A DNA stretch of 64,000 bases from Chromobacterium vaccinii (GTDB lineage: Bacteria; Pseudomonadota; Gammaproteobacteria; Burkholderiales; Chromobacteriaceae). Shown here piece after piece: positions 36,910 through 45,872 of this stretch. Every line of letters starts with the position of its first letter. Position 1 is the stretch's first letter. The translations under genes and the position numbers were made by a program. Location of the stretch: positions 1 to 64,000 of the forward strand of contig NZ_JZJL01000027.1 of assembly GCF_000971335.1 (NCBI RefSeq), read 5' to 3'. Under the pieces are notes generated by a model that made no database searches, had not been told where the DNA came from, and saw only the letters and a program-made list of their open reading frames with translations.

Positions 36910-38577
36910 TTATCGTTTGCCGGCCGCCTCTTCGCGCCGGCGCTTGGCTTCTTCCAACAGGTAGACCTGGTAGTCGTCCAGATCGCCGTCGAAGTCGCTG
37001 ACGCCGCCGCGCGACACCATCCAGAACTCGTCGCAGACCGCGCGCAGCAAGGCGCGGTCGTGGCTGACCAGCATCACCGAGCCTTCAAACTCGTTCAGCG
37101 CCACGCTCAAGGCCTCGCGGGTGGCCAGGTCCAGATGGTTGGTCGGCTCGTCCAGCAGCAACAGATTGGGGCGCAGCCAGACGATCATGCACAGCACCAG
37201 CCGCGCCTTTTCCCCGCCGCTCATGCTGCCCACCGCCTGCTTGACCATGTCGCCGCTGAAATTGAAAGTGCCCAGGAAATTGCGCAGACCCTGTTCGCGG
37301 CAGTCGTTGGCCGGCGGACGCAGTTGCGCCGGCGTTTCGCGCGCCAATCGAAGCATGTGCTGCAGCGGGTCGTCTTCCGGCCGCAATACGTCCAGTTCCT
37401 GCTGCGAGAAGTAGCCGATATTCAGGCCTTTGCCGCGGATGATCTCGCCGCTGGTGGCTGCCAGCGCTTCGGCCACTGTTTTGACCAGCGTGGATTTGCC
37501 TTGGCCGTTGGCGCCGAGGATGCCGATGCGCTGGCCGGCCAGCACCGAGCGGTTCACGCCTTTGACAATCACGGTGGGCGGCGTGCCTGCCGCGGCGTCT
37601 TCCGGCGCCGGATAGCCGAACGAAGCCTGCGACATGGTCAGCATCGGGTTGGGCAAACTGCCCGGTTCCTTGAATTCGAACTGGAACTCGGCATCGGCCA
37701 GCACCGGCGCGATCTTCTCCATCCGTTCCAGCGCCTTGACGCGGCTTTGCGCCTGCTTGGCCTTGCTGGCCTTGGCCTTGAAGCGGTCGATGAACTTTTG
37801 CAGGTGAGCCATTTTTTCCTGCTGCTTGGCCAGCGCGGCCTGCTGCAGAATCATCTGCTCGGCGCGCATGTCCTCGAACTTGCTGTAGTTGCCGCCGTAG
37901 CGCACCAGCTTGCCGTGGTCGATGTGCAGGGTGACATTGGTCACCGCGTCCAGGAATTCGCGGTCATGGCTGATCACCACCATGGTGCCGGCGTATTGCT
38001 TGAGCCAGGCTTCCAGCCAGACCAGCGCGTCCAGGTCGAGGTGGTTGGTCGGCTCGTCCAGCAGCAGCAGGTCCGACGGGCACATCAGCGCGCGCGCCAG
38101 CTGCAAGCGCATGCGCCAGCCGCCGGAGAAGCTGTTCACCGGCTGCTGCAACTCGGCCACGCTGAAGCCCAGGCCCAGGATCAACGCCTGGGCGCGGGCG
38201 GGCGCGTCGTGCTCGCCGGCATCGTTCAGGGCGGTGTAGGCATGCGCCATGCGCATGTAATCTTCGCCCGCTTCGGCTTCGGCCACTTCGCGCCGCGCCG
38301 CCAGCAAGAAGGTATCGCCCTCCACCACAAACTCAGTGGCGGTTTGCGATGTTTCCGGCATGTCCTGCGCCACCTGCGCCATGCGCCACTGGCTGGGAAT
38401 GGAGAAATCGCCGCCGTCTTCGTGCAGGCTGCCGTTCAGCACCGCGAACAGCGAAGACTTGCCCGCGCCGTTGCGCCCTACCAGGCCAACCTTTTCGCCG
38501 GGATTGATGCTGACGGTTGCGCCGTCCAGCAAGACTTTAGTGCCGCGGCGCAAGGCCACGTTTTTCAGAATGATCAT
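36910..38577 (-). CDS. ABC-F family ATPase (YheS/Uup-like ribosome-associated)
   Basis: The 555-residue soluble protein has two ABC domains. The first has Walker A GRNGAGKSS (about 36) and 'NSFSGGWRMRLQLARAL', the second Walker A GANGQGKST (about 350) and 'SMSGGEKARLVLCMI'; both have LLLDEPTNHLDL. The linker (about 235-310) is a charged coiled coil typical of ABC-F P-site tRNA interaction motifs. No membrane domain is present. Such proteins act on stalled ribosomes, not transport. ATG 38577 begins 'MIILKNVALRRGTKVLLDG', the expected N-terminus. Confidence 0.92.
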   Translation of the reverse strand: MIILKNVALRRGTKVLLDGATVSINPGEKVGLVGRNGAGKSSLFAVLNGSLHEDGGDFSIPSQWRMAQVAQDMPETSQTATEFVVEGDTFLLAARREVAEAEAGEDYMRMAHAYTALNDAGEHDAPARAQALILGLGFSVAELQQPVNSFSGGWRMRLQLARALMCPSDLLLLDEPTNHLDLDALVWLEAWLKQYAGTMVVISHDREFLDAVTNVTLHIDHGKLVRYGGNYSKFEDMRAEQMILQQAALAKQQEKMAHLQKFIDRFKAKASKAKQAQSRVKALERMEKIAPVLADAEFQFEFKEPGSLPNPMLTMSQASFGYPAPEDAAAGTPPTVIVKGVNRSVLAGQRIGILGANGQGKSTLVKTVAEALAATSGEIIRGKGLNIGYFSQQELDVLRPEDDPLQHMLRLARETPAQLRPPANDCREQGLRNFLGTFNFSGDMVKQAVGSMSGGEKARLVLCMIVWLRPNLLLLDEPTNHLDLATREALSVALNEFEGSVMLVSHDRALLRAVCDEFWMVSRGGVSDFDGDLDDYQVYLLEEAKRRREEAAGKR

Positions 38578-39074
38578 TGGGGATATAGCCGTGCTGCAAA
38601 ATTTTAGGGAGCGAGAAAATAGCAGTCCTGGCGACCGCTTGCGTCCCGACGGAATGCGATGAATCAATAGCGCCTTCGGACAAAACACCAAGGCACACAG
38701 GGGATTATACGCAGATGCAAGCCACCGGAGGGTAAGCGGCTTTGTCGCAGTGAGGGCCAGGGGAGAGCGAAAGTGAAGGATGTCGCCCCGGTTTGGGCAT
38801 TCAACCCGCATGAGTTGGCTGGGGCGACTGCATGGGGAAGCATTCAAGCCGCTGCATTTCCCGATCTGGCATGTACGGGGTGCTGCATAAGCTGCATCGC
38901 TCATCGCGTCGCTGAAAAATTCTCTTTGCGAGTGTTGGCGGTTGCAACAAAAAACGAGGTCCGCGAGTTGCGTGCTACCTGCATTTTTTCTGCAAGCATC
39001 TATGATTGAGGTGCAAGGACATGTTTGGCTCACCGGCGCAGGCTGGGAACCGAGACTACATGGGGAGGCATAAG
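38578..39074. other. Intergenic region without a recognised gene
   Basis: This 497-base gap separates the divergent ABC-F and TrfB-like genes. Frames on both strands are open in places but show no family-like sequence or ribosome site. The half near 38930-39070 is AT-richer and must carry the rightward promoter; I cannot assign boxes with confidence. Confidence 0.5.
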
Positions 39075-39290
39075 ATGAAGTTGGACGATTTCAATGTGGT
39101 GGCCGACCTGATCGGCATGAAGAAACGTTCGCGCGAGGCGGTGTGGCTGATGGAGGTGGAAGGCATGACAGGCTACTTCGCCGCGCAGCAGATGGATATC
39201 AGCGAATCCACCGTATCCCGCGCGCATGCGCGCTTCCGCCGCGCGGTCGGCAAGCTCAATACCCTATCGGGGCACTTGCCCCTCGGCTGA
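39075..39290 (+). CDS. TrfB/KorA-like DNA-binding protein
   Basis: The 71-residue protein is almost entirely one helix-turn-helix: 'MKLDDFNVVADLIGMKKRSR', then 'REAVWLMEVEGMTGYFAAQQ' and 'MDISESTVSRAHARFRRAVG'. The 'AAQ.MDISESTVSRAHARFR' recognition region resembles KorA/TrfB of broad-host plasmids such as RK2. GGGGAGG precedes ATG 39075 by 8 bases, so this start is favoured. A terminator follows directly and no plasmid genes are nearby, so it is a single-gene unit; its targets are unknown. Confidence 0.8.
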   Translation: MKLDDFNVVADLIGMKKRSREAVWLMEVEGMTGYFAAQQMDISESTVSRAHARFRRAVGKLNTLSGHLPLG

Positions 39291-39313
39291 ATAACCGTTC
39301 ATTGCAGCACATT

Positions 39314-39343
39314 GGCCCGGAGCGTGTTTCCTCCGGGCCTTTT
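39314..39343 (+). terminator. Terminator after the TrfB-like gene
   Basis: The 9-bp stem GGCCCGGAG (39314-39322) and CTCCGGGCC (39331-39339) has an 8-base loop, then TTTT. It is 23 bases after the stop. Confidence 0.85.
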
Positions 39344-39672
39344 GTCGTGGTGGATTAGGCGCTGGCGGGCTTTGCTTGCTCGTTCGCATTTCGCGCGACT
39401 GGCGCGGCGGGCATGGCGATCAGGCGCGGCATCGGTCTGGGCAGGGCGCGCGGCATGCTCGTAGCGGACCGGTTTGTCGGAGATTTGCTATGCCATCCGT
39501 GGGTTTCGACTGCGGGTAGGCCTTCGGCGGATGGCTGGATAGGATCGCAGCTTGAATGTATGGGCGGATGCCTGCTTCTGTTAATTTGCGTGTCATCGCC
39601 GAAGGCGCGCGCAGGGCGAATGATATAACCAAGCCATCGGGCCGGATGGCCTGCTTGCCCTGAGTGGATGCC
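39344..39672. other. Intergenic region without a recognised gene
   Basis: These 329 bases hold no gene or RNA that I can support. The sequence upstream of 39673 has an AT-richer patch near 39540-39630 that may contain the promoter of the formyltransferase-like gene. Confidence 0.4.
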
Positions 39673-40533
39673 ATGCGCTTCGCGATTACCCTTTCCGATC
39701 GTTTCAAACCAGTGCTTGACGTGTTCCTGCAGGCGGGTTGGCAGCCAGTGAAGGTGTTCTGCACGCCGGTGGACCACCGGATGCACCACAACAAGATGTC
39801 GGTGGCTTTCGCCGAGCAGCGCAAGCTGCCGCTGCAATTGTCGCCGATGCGGCCGCGGGATTTGGAGGAACTGGCGGAGCTGGGATGCGAAGCGCTGCTG
39901 GTGGGCAGTTACAACTGGCGCATTCCAGACTGGAAGCCCTATCTGAAGCGCGCGGTCAATTTCCATCCCTCGCCGTTGCCGATGGGGCGCGGACCTTATC
40001 CGCAGGTGCGCGCCTTGTTGGAGGGGCATCGCGAGTGGGGCTGCACCTGCCATAAAGTGAGCCCTGAGTTCGATGCGGGGGATATCCTGGCGCAGGAGCG
40101 TTTCGCGCTGGGAGAGGCCGACAGCCATCAGATGTTGGACATCAAGCTGCAACTGGCGCTGCACCGTCTGAGCCATATACTGGCTCATGATTTTGAACGC
40201 TTGTGGAGCGGGGCGAGGCCTCAAGGGGAGGGCGGCAGCTATTGGCCGCTGTGGACCGACGGCGACCGGATGCTGGATTTCAACCGCACCACGGCGGAGC
40301 TGTTGCGTCAGGTGCGGGCCTTCGGCGATTTCGAGTGCGCGGCGGTCGTCAACAACGTCACTTTTTTCATTCATCGCGCAGAGGGGTGGGTGGAGACGCA
40401 TGGCTTCGCGCCGGGCAGCCTGGTTTATTCTCATGCCGAACAACTGCTGGTGGCGACTGGAGACGGGATGTTGCTGATCAGCGAGTGGAGCCTGTATGGT
40501 CCGGACGCGGTGACGGGGCGAGGCCGGCGCTGA
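39673..40533 (+). CDS. Formyltransferase-family protein (Fmt-like fold, unknown substrate)
   Basis: The 286-residue protein has the formyl-transferase Rossmann-like domain. 'LLVGSYNWRIPDWKPYLKRA' precedes 'VNFHPSPLPMGRGPYPQV', which contains the Asn/His of the catalytic set, and 'CHKVSPEFDAGDILAQERFA' carries the catalytic Asp. A C-terminal domain (about 190-286) with 'FNRTTAELLRQVRAFGDF' resembles the Fmt OB-like tail. Methionyl-tRNA formyltransferase is usually longer (about 310) and sits with def; here it stands alone, so it more likely formylates a sugar nucleotide or other amine. Start ATG 39673 or GTG 39664. Confidence 0.82.
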   Translation: MRFAITLSDRFKPVLDVFLQAGWQPVKVFCTPVDHRMHHNKMSVAFAEQRKLPLQLSPMRPRDLEELAELGCEALLVGSYNWRIPDWKPYLKRAVNFHPSPLPMGRGPYPQVRALLEGHREWGCTCHKVSPEFDAGDILAQERFALGEADSHQMLDIKLQLALHRLSHILAHDFERLWSGARPQGEGGSYWPLWTDGDRMLDFNRTTAELLRQVRAFGDFECAAVVNNVTFFIHRAEGWVETHGFAPGSLVYSHAEQLLVATGDGMLLISEWSLYGPDAVTGRGRR

Positions 40534-40690
40534 GTCGGGGAGGGCGCTTGCTTGATGTATATGGCATTTTTGTGGCGCGAATGCCGCGGGATTGTCCTGA
40601 GCGGGATTGATTGATTGACCCTGCCTAGTGATTGTTAAAAAATGTGAATGGTTGGAAAGTGATCGGCAGGCGTGCGGAACGCCGGCTGGA

Positions 40691-40729
40691 AATCGCCGCA
40701 GGGGCATGCGCCTGGCGGCGATTGTTTTT
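40691..40729 (+). terminator. Terminator-like hairpin before a small membrane-protein gene
   Basis: AATCGCCGC (40691-40699) pairs with GCGGCGATT (40715-40723), with further inner pairing AGG/CCT, followed by GTTTTTA. It probably ends the formyltransferase transcript 158 bases upstream. Confidence 0.65.
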
Positions 40730-40767
40730 ATGGCTGGGCGGATGAGGTCGGCGCGGATGCGCGCTGA

Positions 40768-41082
40768 ATGGGAATGATCAGGTTTTTGCTGTTGTTTTGC
40801 GCGTTTTGCGCCGTGGTGCTGGCGGCGAGTTGGCATGAGCTGGGAAATGAGCTGCAGCCGCGCGTATGCGTGGTGTGCGCGGGCAAGGCCTCGGCGCGAA
40901 TCGCGGCCGCGGAGCCGCGGGATGGGGTGGAAAGGCTGGCGCTCGCGGCCGAGCTGATGTCTCGCAGCGAGAGCATGCGGGACGCGAAGAAATGGTTCGC
41001 GCTGGATTTGCTGGTGCTAGGCGTGGCAGTGCTGTGCCTGCTGGGCTATCTGCGCGGCATGCGCGAACAGGAAGACTGGTAA
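40768..41082 (+). CDS. Small two-helix membrane protein of unknown function
   Basis: The 104-residue protein has an N-terminal hydrophobic helix ('IRFLLLFCAFCAVVLAASWH') and another near the C-terminus ('WFALDLLVLGVAVLCLLGYL'). Between them is a polar loop with a CVVC pair ('PRVCVVCAGKASARIAAAEP'). Both helices would place the CxxC loop in the periplasm. I do not recognise the family. It might start at ATG 40774. It lies between two hairpins and convergent with phoH. Confidence 0.65.
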   Translation: MGMIRFLLLFCAFCAVVLAASWHELGNELQPRVCVVCAGKASARIAAAEPRDGVERLALAAELMSRSESMRDAKKWFALDLLVLGVAVLCLLGYLRGMREQEDW

Positions 41083-41094
41083 GGGGGAGGGAAG

Positions 41095-41123
41095 CGGCGT
41101 CCGCGGCGAGGCGGACGCCGTTT
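41095..41123 (+). terminator. Hairpin between convergent genes
   Basis: CGGCGTCCGC (41095-41104) and GCGGACGCCG (41111-41120) form a 10-bp perfect stem with a 6-base loop, followed by TTT only. It sits 13 bases after the small membrane protein stop. Confidence 0.6.
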
Positions 41124-41171
41124 CGCCATTCGGGGCGCGGCGGGCGGAAGAGCTCGCCGCGCCCCTTGCGC

Positions 41172-42575
41172 TTACAGCACTTCGCCGGCGTAGTCGGCCA
41201 GCCGCGAGCGCTCGCCGCGCTGCAGCGTGATGTGGGCCGAGTGGCCCCAGCCCTTGAAGCGGTCCACCACGTAGGTCAGGCCGGAACTGCCTTCGGTGAG
41301 GTAAGGCGTGTCGATCTGGCTGACATTGCCCAGGCAGACCACCTTGGTGCCGGGGCCGGCGCGGGTGATCAGCGTCTTCATCTGCTTCGGCGTCAGGTTC
41401 TGCGCCTCGTCGATGATCAGGTACTTGTTGAGGAAGGTGCGGCCGCGCATGAAGTTAAGGCTTTTCACCTTGATGCGGCTGCGGATCAGGTCGCGGGTGG
41501 CGGCGCGGCCCCAATCGCCGCCGTCGTCGTCGCTCTTGTTCAGCACGTCAAGGTTGTCCTCCAGCGCGCCCATCCACGGCGCCATCTTTTCCTCCTCGGT
41601 GCCGGGCAGGAAGCCGATGTCCTCGCCCACCGGCACGGTGACGCGGGTCATGATGATCTCGCTGTAGATTTTCTGCTCCAACGTCATCGCCAGCCCCGCC
41701 GCCAGCGTCAGCAGCGTCTTGCCGGTGCCGGCCTGGCCCAGCAGGGTGATGAAGTCGACATTGGGGTCCATCAGCATGTTCAGCGCGAAGTTCTGTTCGC
41801 GGTTGCGCGCGGTGATGCCCCAGACGTTGTTCTTGTTGTGGCTGTAGTCTTTCAGCGTTTCCAGGACCGCGGTCTTGCCTTCCACCTTGATGACCCGCGC
41901 CTGGAACGGTTTTTCGCCCTCCTGCCATAGCAGCTGGTTGACGTAGAGCCCGTTGCAGTCCGGTCCGGCCAGCTGATAGTAGCTGCGGCCGTGGTCTTGC
42001 CAAGACTTCATGTCCTTGCTGTTGCGTTCCCAGAATATCTGCTCGATCTCGCGCGTGCCGGTGTACAGCACGTCGGTGTCTTCCAGCACCTTGTCGTTGA
42101 AGTAGTCTTCGGCTTCCAGGCCCAGCGCGCGGGCCTTGATGCGCATGTTGATGTCTTTGGACACCAGGATGACGGCGCGGCCCTGGTAGTGCTCCTTCAG
42201 CGCCATCACGATGCCGAGAATCTGGTTGTCGGCCTTGCCCATGGGCAGCGACGAGGGGAGAGTGCCGTTGATGGCCTGGGTCTGCAGGATCAGCTTGCCG
42301 CTGGCGGCGTCGCGGCTGGCATGCTTAAGGGGGATGCCTTCGGAAATGTCCAGTTCTTTGCCGCTGATGATGTCGTCGAGGAAGCGGCTGGCCTGGCGGG
42401 CGTTGCGCGCCACTTCGGACATGCCCTTCTTGTGGGTGTCCAGTTCTTCCAGCGTGATGATGGGGATGAACACATCGTGTTCTTCAAAGCGGTACAGACA
42501 GGTGGGGTCGTGCAACAGTACGTTGGTATCCAGTACGAACAGTTTGCACGCGGTGGTCTTTTTACGGCCGGCCAT
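41172..42575 (-). CDS. PIN-PhoH family protein (PhoH2/YlaK-like)
   Basis: The 467-residue protein joins an N-terminal PIN ribonuclease domain ('KLFVLDTNVLLHDPTCLYRF', 'IITLEELDTHKKGMSEVARN', acidic residues later at 'AVILVSKDINMRIKARALG') to a C-terminal PhoH ATPase. The ATPase has Walker A 'LLGQAGTGKTLLTLAAGLAM' (about 276) and Walker B 'YLIIDEAQNLTPKQMKTLIT'. PhoH2-type proteins are thought to be RNA helicases/ribonucleases. It lies 58 bases downstream of bcp on the same strand. The family is secure; substrate RNA is not known. Confidence 0.93.
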   Translation of the reverse strand: MAGRKKTTACKLFVLDTNVLLHDPTCLYRFEEHDVFIPIITLEELDTHKKGMSEVARNARQASRFLDDIISGKELDISEGIPLKHASRDAASGKLILQTQAINGTLPSSLPMGKADNQILGIVMALKEHYQGRAVILVSKDINMRIKARALGLEAEDYFNDKVLEDTDVLYTGTREIEQIFWERNSKDMKSWQDHGRSYYQLAGPDCNGLYVNQLLWQEGEKPFQARVIKVEGKTAVLETLKDYSHNKNNVWGITARNREQNFALNMLMDPNVDFITLLGQAGTGKTLLTLAAGLAMTLEQKIYSEIIMTRVTVPVGEDIGFLPGTEEEKMAPWMGALEDNLDVLNKSDDDGGDWGRAATRDLIRSRIKVKSLNFMRGRTFLNKYLIIDEAQNLTPKQMKTLITRAGPGTKVVCLGNVSQIDTPYLTEGSSGLTYVVDRFKGWGHSAHITLQRGERSRLADYAGEVL

Positions 42576-42633
42576 GATGTGGTCCCCTTGTTCATGTTCT
42601 GGCCCGGCCGGTCGGCCGGGCGGCTACGGCTTG

Positions 42634-43089
42634 CTACTTCAACGTCTTGACGTACGCCAGCACCTCCTCTGCGTGACCGGGCACTTTCACGCCGCGCCAT
42701 TCGCGCGACACTTTGCCGGAGGCATCGATGACGAAAGTGCTGCGCTCGATGCCCCGCACTTGTTTGCCGTACATGTTTTTCATCTTGATGACGCCGAATA
42801 GGCCGCAGGCGGTTTCCTCGGCGTCGGACAGCAGCTCGAACGGCAGCTCCAGCTTGGCCTTGAAGTTGTGGTGGGACTTCAGGCTGTCGCGGGAGATGCC
42901 GACGATTTCGGCGCCCAGCGCGGCGAATTCCGGATGGAGGTCGCGGAAAGCCATGCTTTCATTGGTGCAGCCGGGCGTGTTGTCTTTGGGGTAGAAGTAG
43001 ATCACCAGCGGCTTGCGGCTGGAGGAGAGCTGAAAATCGGCGCCGGCGGTGCCGGGCAGGGTGAAGTCGGGGCAGGGTGTGCCTGTCAT
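42634..43089 (-). CDS. bcp: Thioredoxin-dependent peroxiredoxin, Bcp/PrxQ type
   Basis: The 151-residue protein has the peroxiredoxin fold. 'LVIYFYPKDNTPGCTNESMA' carries the peroxidatic Cys in the PGCT motif, with Thr and the later Arg ('GIERSTFVIDASG') completing the site. In E. coli Bcp the resolving Cys lies five residues after the first; here that position holds Ser/Met, so this is a one-Cys variant that would need an external thiol. It reduces hydrogen and organic peroxides. A thioredoxin reductase gene lies 700 bases away on the same strand. Confidence 0.93.
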   Translation of the reverse strand: MTGTPCPDFTLPGTAGADFQLSSSRKPLVIYFYPKDNTPGCTNESMAFRDLHPEFAALGAEIVGISRDSLKSHHNFKAKLELPFELLSDAEETACGLFGVIKMKNMYGKQVRGIERSTFVIDASGKVSREWRGVKVPGHAEEVLAYVKTLK

Positions 43090-43160
43090 GCATAACTCCT
43101 GGTAGTGTGCAGGGGTCCGCCTTGTTTGGAGCTTAGCGGATTATCCTTGCGGTTGTCACG

Positions 43161-43796
43161 TTATCCTTCGTCATGGATTTCTCCGGGCGCGGGCCGGCGC
43201 AAAAGCACCAGCAGCGAGCCGCCCGCGCCGCCGGTTTCCGCCTCGCAGAAAGCCAGCACGTCGGGGTGGTGCTGCAGCCAGCTGCGCACCAGTTTTTTCA
43301 GCACCGGCTCTCCCTGCGGCGAGCCGAATCCCTTGCCGTGGATCACTTTCACGCATTGGCCGCGGTGGCGGGCGCGGTGGATGAACAGCGCCAGCGCGTC
43401 CTGCGCCTGATGGCGGGTGTAGCCGTGCAGGTCCAGCTGGGCGCAAACCGGCCAGTTGCCCTGGCGCAGCCGTTTCAGCGTGGCGGACGGCATGCCGGGG
43501 CGGGCGTACTGCTGCAACTGGTGGGTGGGTTCGAACCAGCCTATCTGATGCTGCAGGATTTCCTGGCAGGCGGCCGCGTGCAGCGCCGGGCCCTGGCTGG
43601 GCTTGCGCGGACGGGGACTGGGCTTGGGAGGCTGAGGGTGGTGGCGGTCGTCAGGCTTTAGCGGCTTGACCTTGCCGACCGACTGGCGGAAATCCGCCTC
43701 CTCGGGCACTGCAGGCTGCGGCAAGGCCGTCCGCGGCGGGGCGGCCTGGCGCAGCGTCTGGCGAAGGCCCTTCAGAGTGTCCTTGAAGGTCTTCAT
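43161..43796 (-). CDS. Smr-domain protein
   Basis: The 211-residue protein has a basic, Pro-rich N-terminal half (residues 20-75, 'PQPPKPSPRPRKPSQGP') and a C-terminal Smr domain: 'CAQLDLHGYTRHQAQDALAL' with the LDLHG motif, then 'CVKVIHGKGFGSPQGEPVLK' with the HGxG motif. Smr domains are DNA or RNA endonucleases; SmrB-like proteins cut mRNA at collided ribosomes. Length and plan match the YdaL/SmrA type. It follows trxB by 18 bases and is probably co-transcribed. Confidence 0.9.
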   Translation of the reverse strand: MKTFKDTLKGLRQTLRQAAPPRTALPQPAVPEEADFRQSVGKVKPLKPDDRHHPQPPKPSPRPRKPSQGPALHAAACQEILQHQIGWFEPTHQLQQYARPGMPSATLKRLRQGNWPVCAQLDLHGYTRHQAQDALALFIHRARHRGQCVKVIHGKGFGSPQGEPVLKKLVRSWLQHHPDVLAFCEAETGGAGGSLLVLLRRPAPGEIHDEG

Positions 43797-43814
43797 GATG
43801 CAGGGTTCCGGCGC

Positions 43815-44810
<996 letters not shown>

Positions 44811-44891
44811 CTAGCAGTTTTGTTGTGACAGCAGGCCTGCGGGCCGCTACACTGCAAGCAATGGCAGCATGTCAAACGTGGAGGTTGGGGT

Positions 44892-45077
44892 ATGGATGGA
44901 TTAAGTCAAGTGAGCGCGAATGTCAGCACCAATGCGCAGGCTCTGGTGCTGAAAAAGGCGATGCAGGCGCAATCGCAGGCGGCCATGACCCTGCTGCAGG
45001 GCGCGGAACAGTCCGCGCAGCAGATCCAGGCTTCCAATCCCGCCCATCTGGGACAAAATCTCGACGTGCGCGCCTGA
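44892..45077 (+). CDS. YjfB-family putative motility protein
   Basis: The 61-residue protein, 'MDGLSQVSANVSTNAQALVL' followed by 'KKAMQAQSQAAMTLLQGAEQ', fits the YjfB family (a small helical protein often near motility genes, function unproven). GGAGGTTGGGGT lies just before the ATG. A terminator follows, so it is a single-gene unit divergent from trxB. Confidence 0.85.
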   Translation: MDGLSQVSANVSTNAQALVLKKAMQAQSQAAMTLLQGAEQSAQQIQASNPAHLGQNLDVRA

Positions 45078-45093
45078 GCAGGCGCAGCGTGCG

Positions 45094-45120
45094 AAAAAGC
45101 GACCTTCGGGTCGCTTTTTT
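45094..45120 (+). terminator. Terminator after the YjfB-like gene
   Basis: AAAAAGCGACC (45094-45104) pairs with GGTCGCTTTTT (45109-45119) around a TTCG loop, with T-run included. It is 16 bases after the stop. Confidence 0.92.
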
Positions 45121-45344
45121 ATTGTCCCCGGTTTGATGGAGCACGGCATGCTGGCGGGTCTTTTCTTCGGGCGTGGCGCCGCGCCGCGGCTTTGGCCGTC
45201 ACTGCCGGCTTGTGCGGCTCCTTGCTTTGGTTTGGGATTATTTTCAAATTAAACTGTAAAATCATCCAATCTTCAGGCTAATTATCAATTGGGCCTGGCA
45301 GGACAATAATCGACTCCCAAGCAAACCAGCAACCAGGAGCCGAT

Positions 45345-45872
45345 ATGAACCGTCTTCCCAATCTGATAAGCGCCAGCCTGCTGGCGTTCGTTTCCTGCGC
45401 CGCGATGGCCGCCGATGCGTTGCCGCAACCGGCGCGGGTGTTTTCCGAACGCAACGGCGGAAATGCCGCCGCGGTGAAACTGGCGGCCTTGCGTTACGCC
45501 GCCTTCTGGAACACCGGCGATCCGCGCTACGCCGAGCTGGCGCTGGACCCGGACTTTCTCGACCGCACGCTGCCCGAGGGGCGGCGCCAGGGTACGGCCG
45601 GGCCGTTGCAGGCTTCGCAAACCTTCCGCGCCGCCGTGCCGGATCTGAAGGTGGAAGTCACCGATATGGTGCTGGCCGCCGACCGGGTGGCGCTGCGCCT
45701 GCATTTCACCGGCCATTTCAGCGGCAAGTTCGGCGATGTCCAGGGCGCAGGCCAGGCGGTGGATTTCCAGGCTTTCGACCTCTACCGGGTGAAAAACGGC
45801 CGCATCGCCGAGAACTGGCATCTGGAAGACAACCTGACCCTGTTGAAGCAATTGGGAGCGCTGAAGCCATGA
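45345..45872 (+). CDS. Exported SnoaL/NTF2-like protein
   Basis: The 175-residue precursor has a signal peptide ('MNRLPNLISASLLAFVSCAA' then cleavage near AMA-AD). An NTF2-like cone follows ('LRYAAFWNTGDPRYAELALD', 'LRLHFTGHFSGKFGDVQ', 'DLYRVKNGRIAENWHLEDNL'). SnoaL-type members act as polyketide cyclases, ester cyclases or binding proteins. Its stop overlaps the start of an SDR gene (ATGA), followed by a Tat-exported deacetylase-like gene, so the three form an operon. The substrate is unknown. Confidence 0.85.
   Translation: MNRLPNLISASLLAFVSCAAMAADALPQPARVFSERNGGNAAAVKLAALRYAAFWNTGDPRYAELALDPDFLDRTLPEGRRQGTAGPLQASQTFRAAVPDLKVEVTDMVLAADRVALRLHFTGHFSGKFGDVQGAGQAVDFQAFDLYRVKNGRIAENWHLEDNLTLLKQLGALKP

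Noticed and set aside
39075-39290. Integrated plasmid signalled by the KorA-like gene
   Set aside because: No replication, partition or transfer genes are near; flanks are ordinary chromosomal genes.
39355-40836. Minus-strand frame opposite the formyltransferase-like gene
   Set aside because: No family-like sequence; the plus strand holds clear catalytic motifs.
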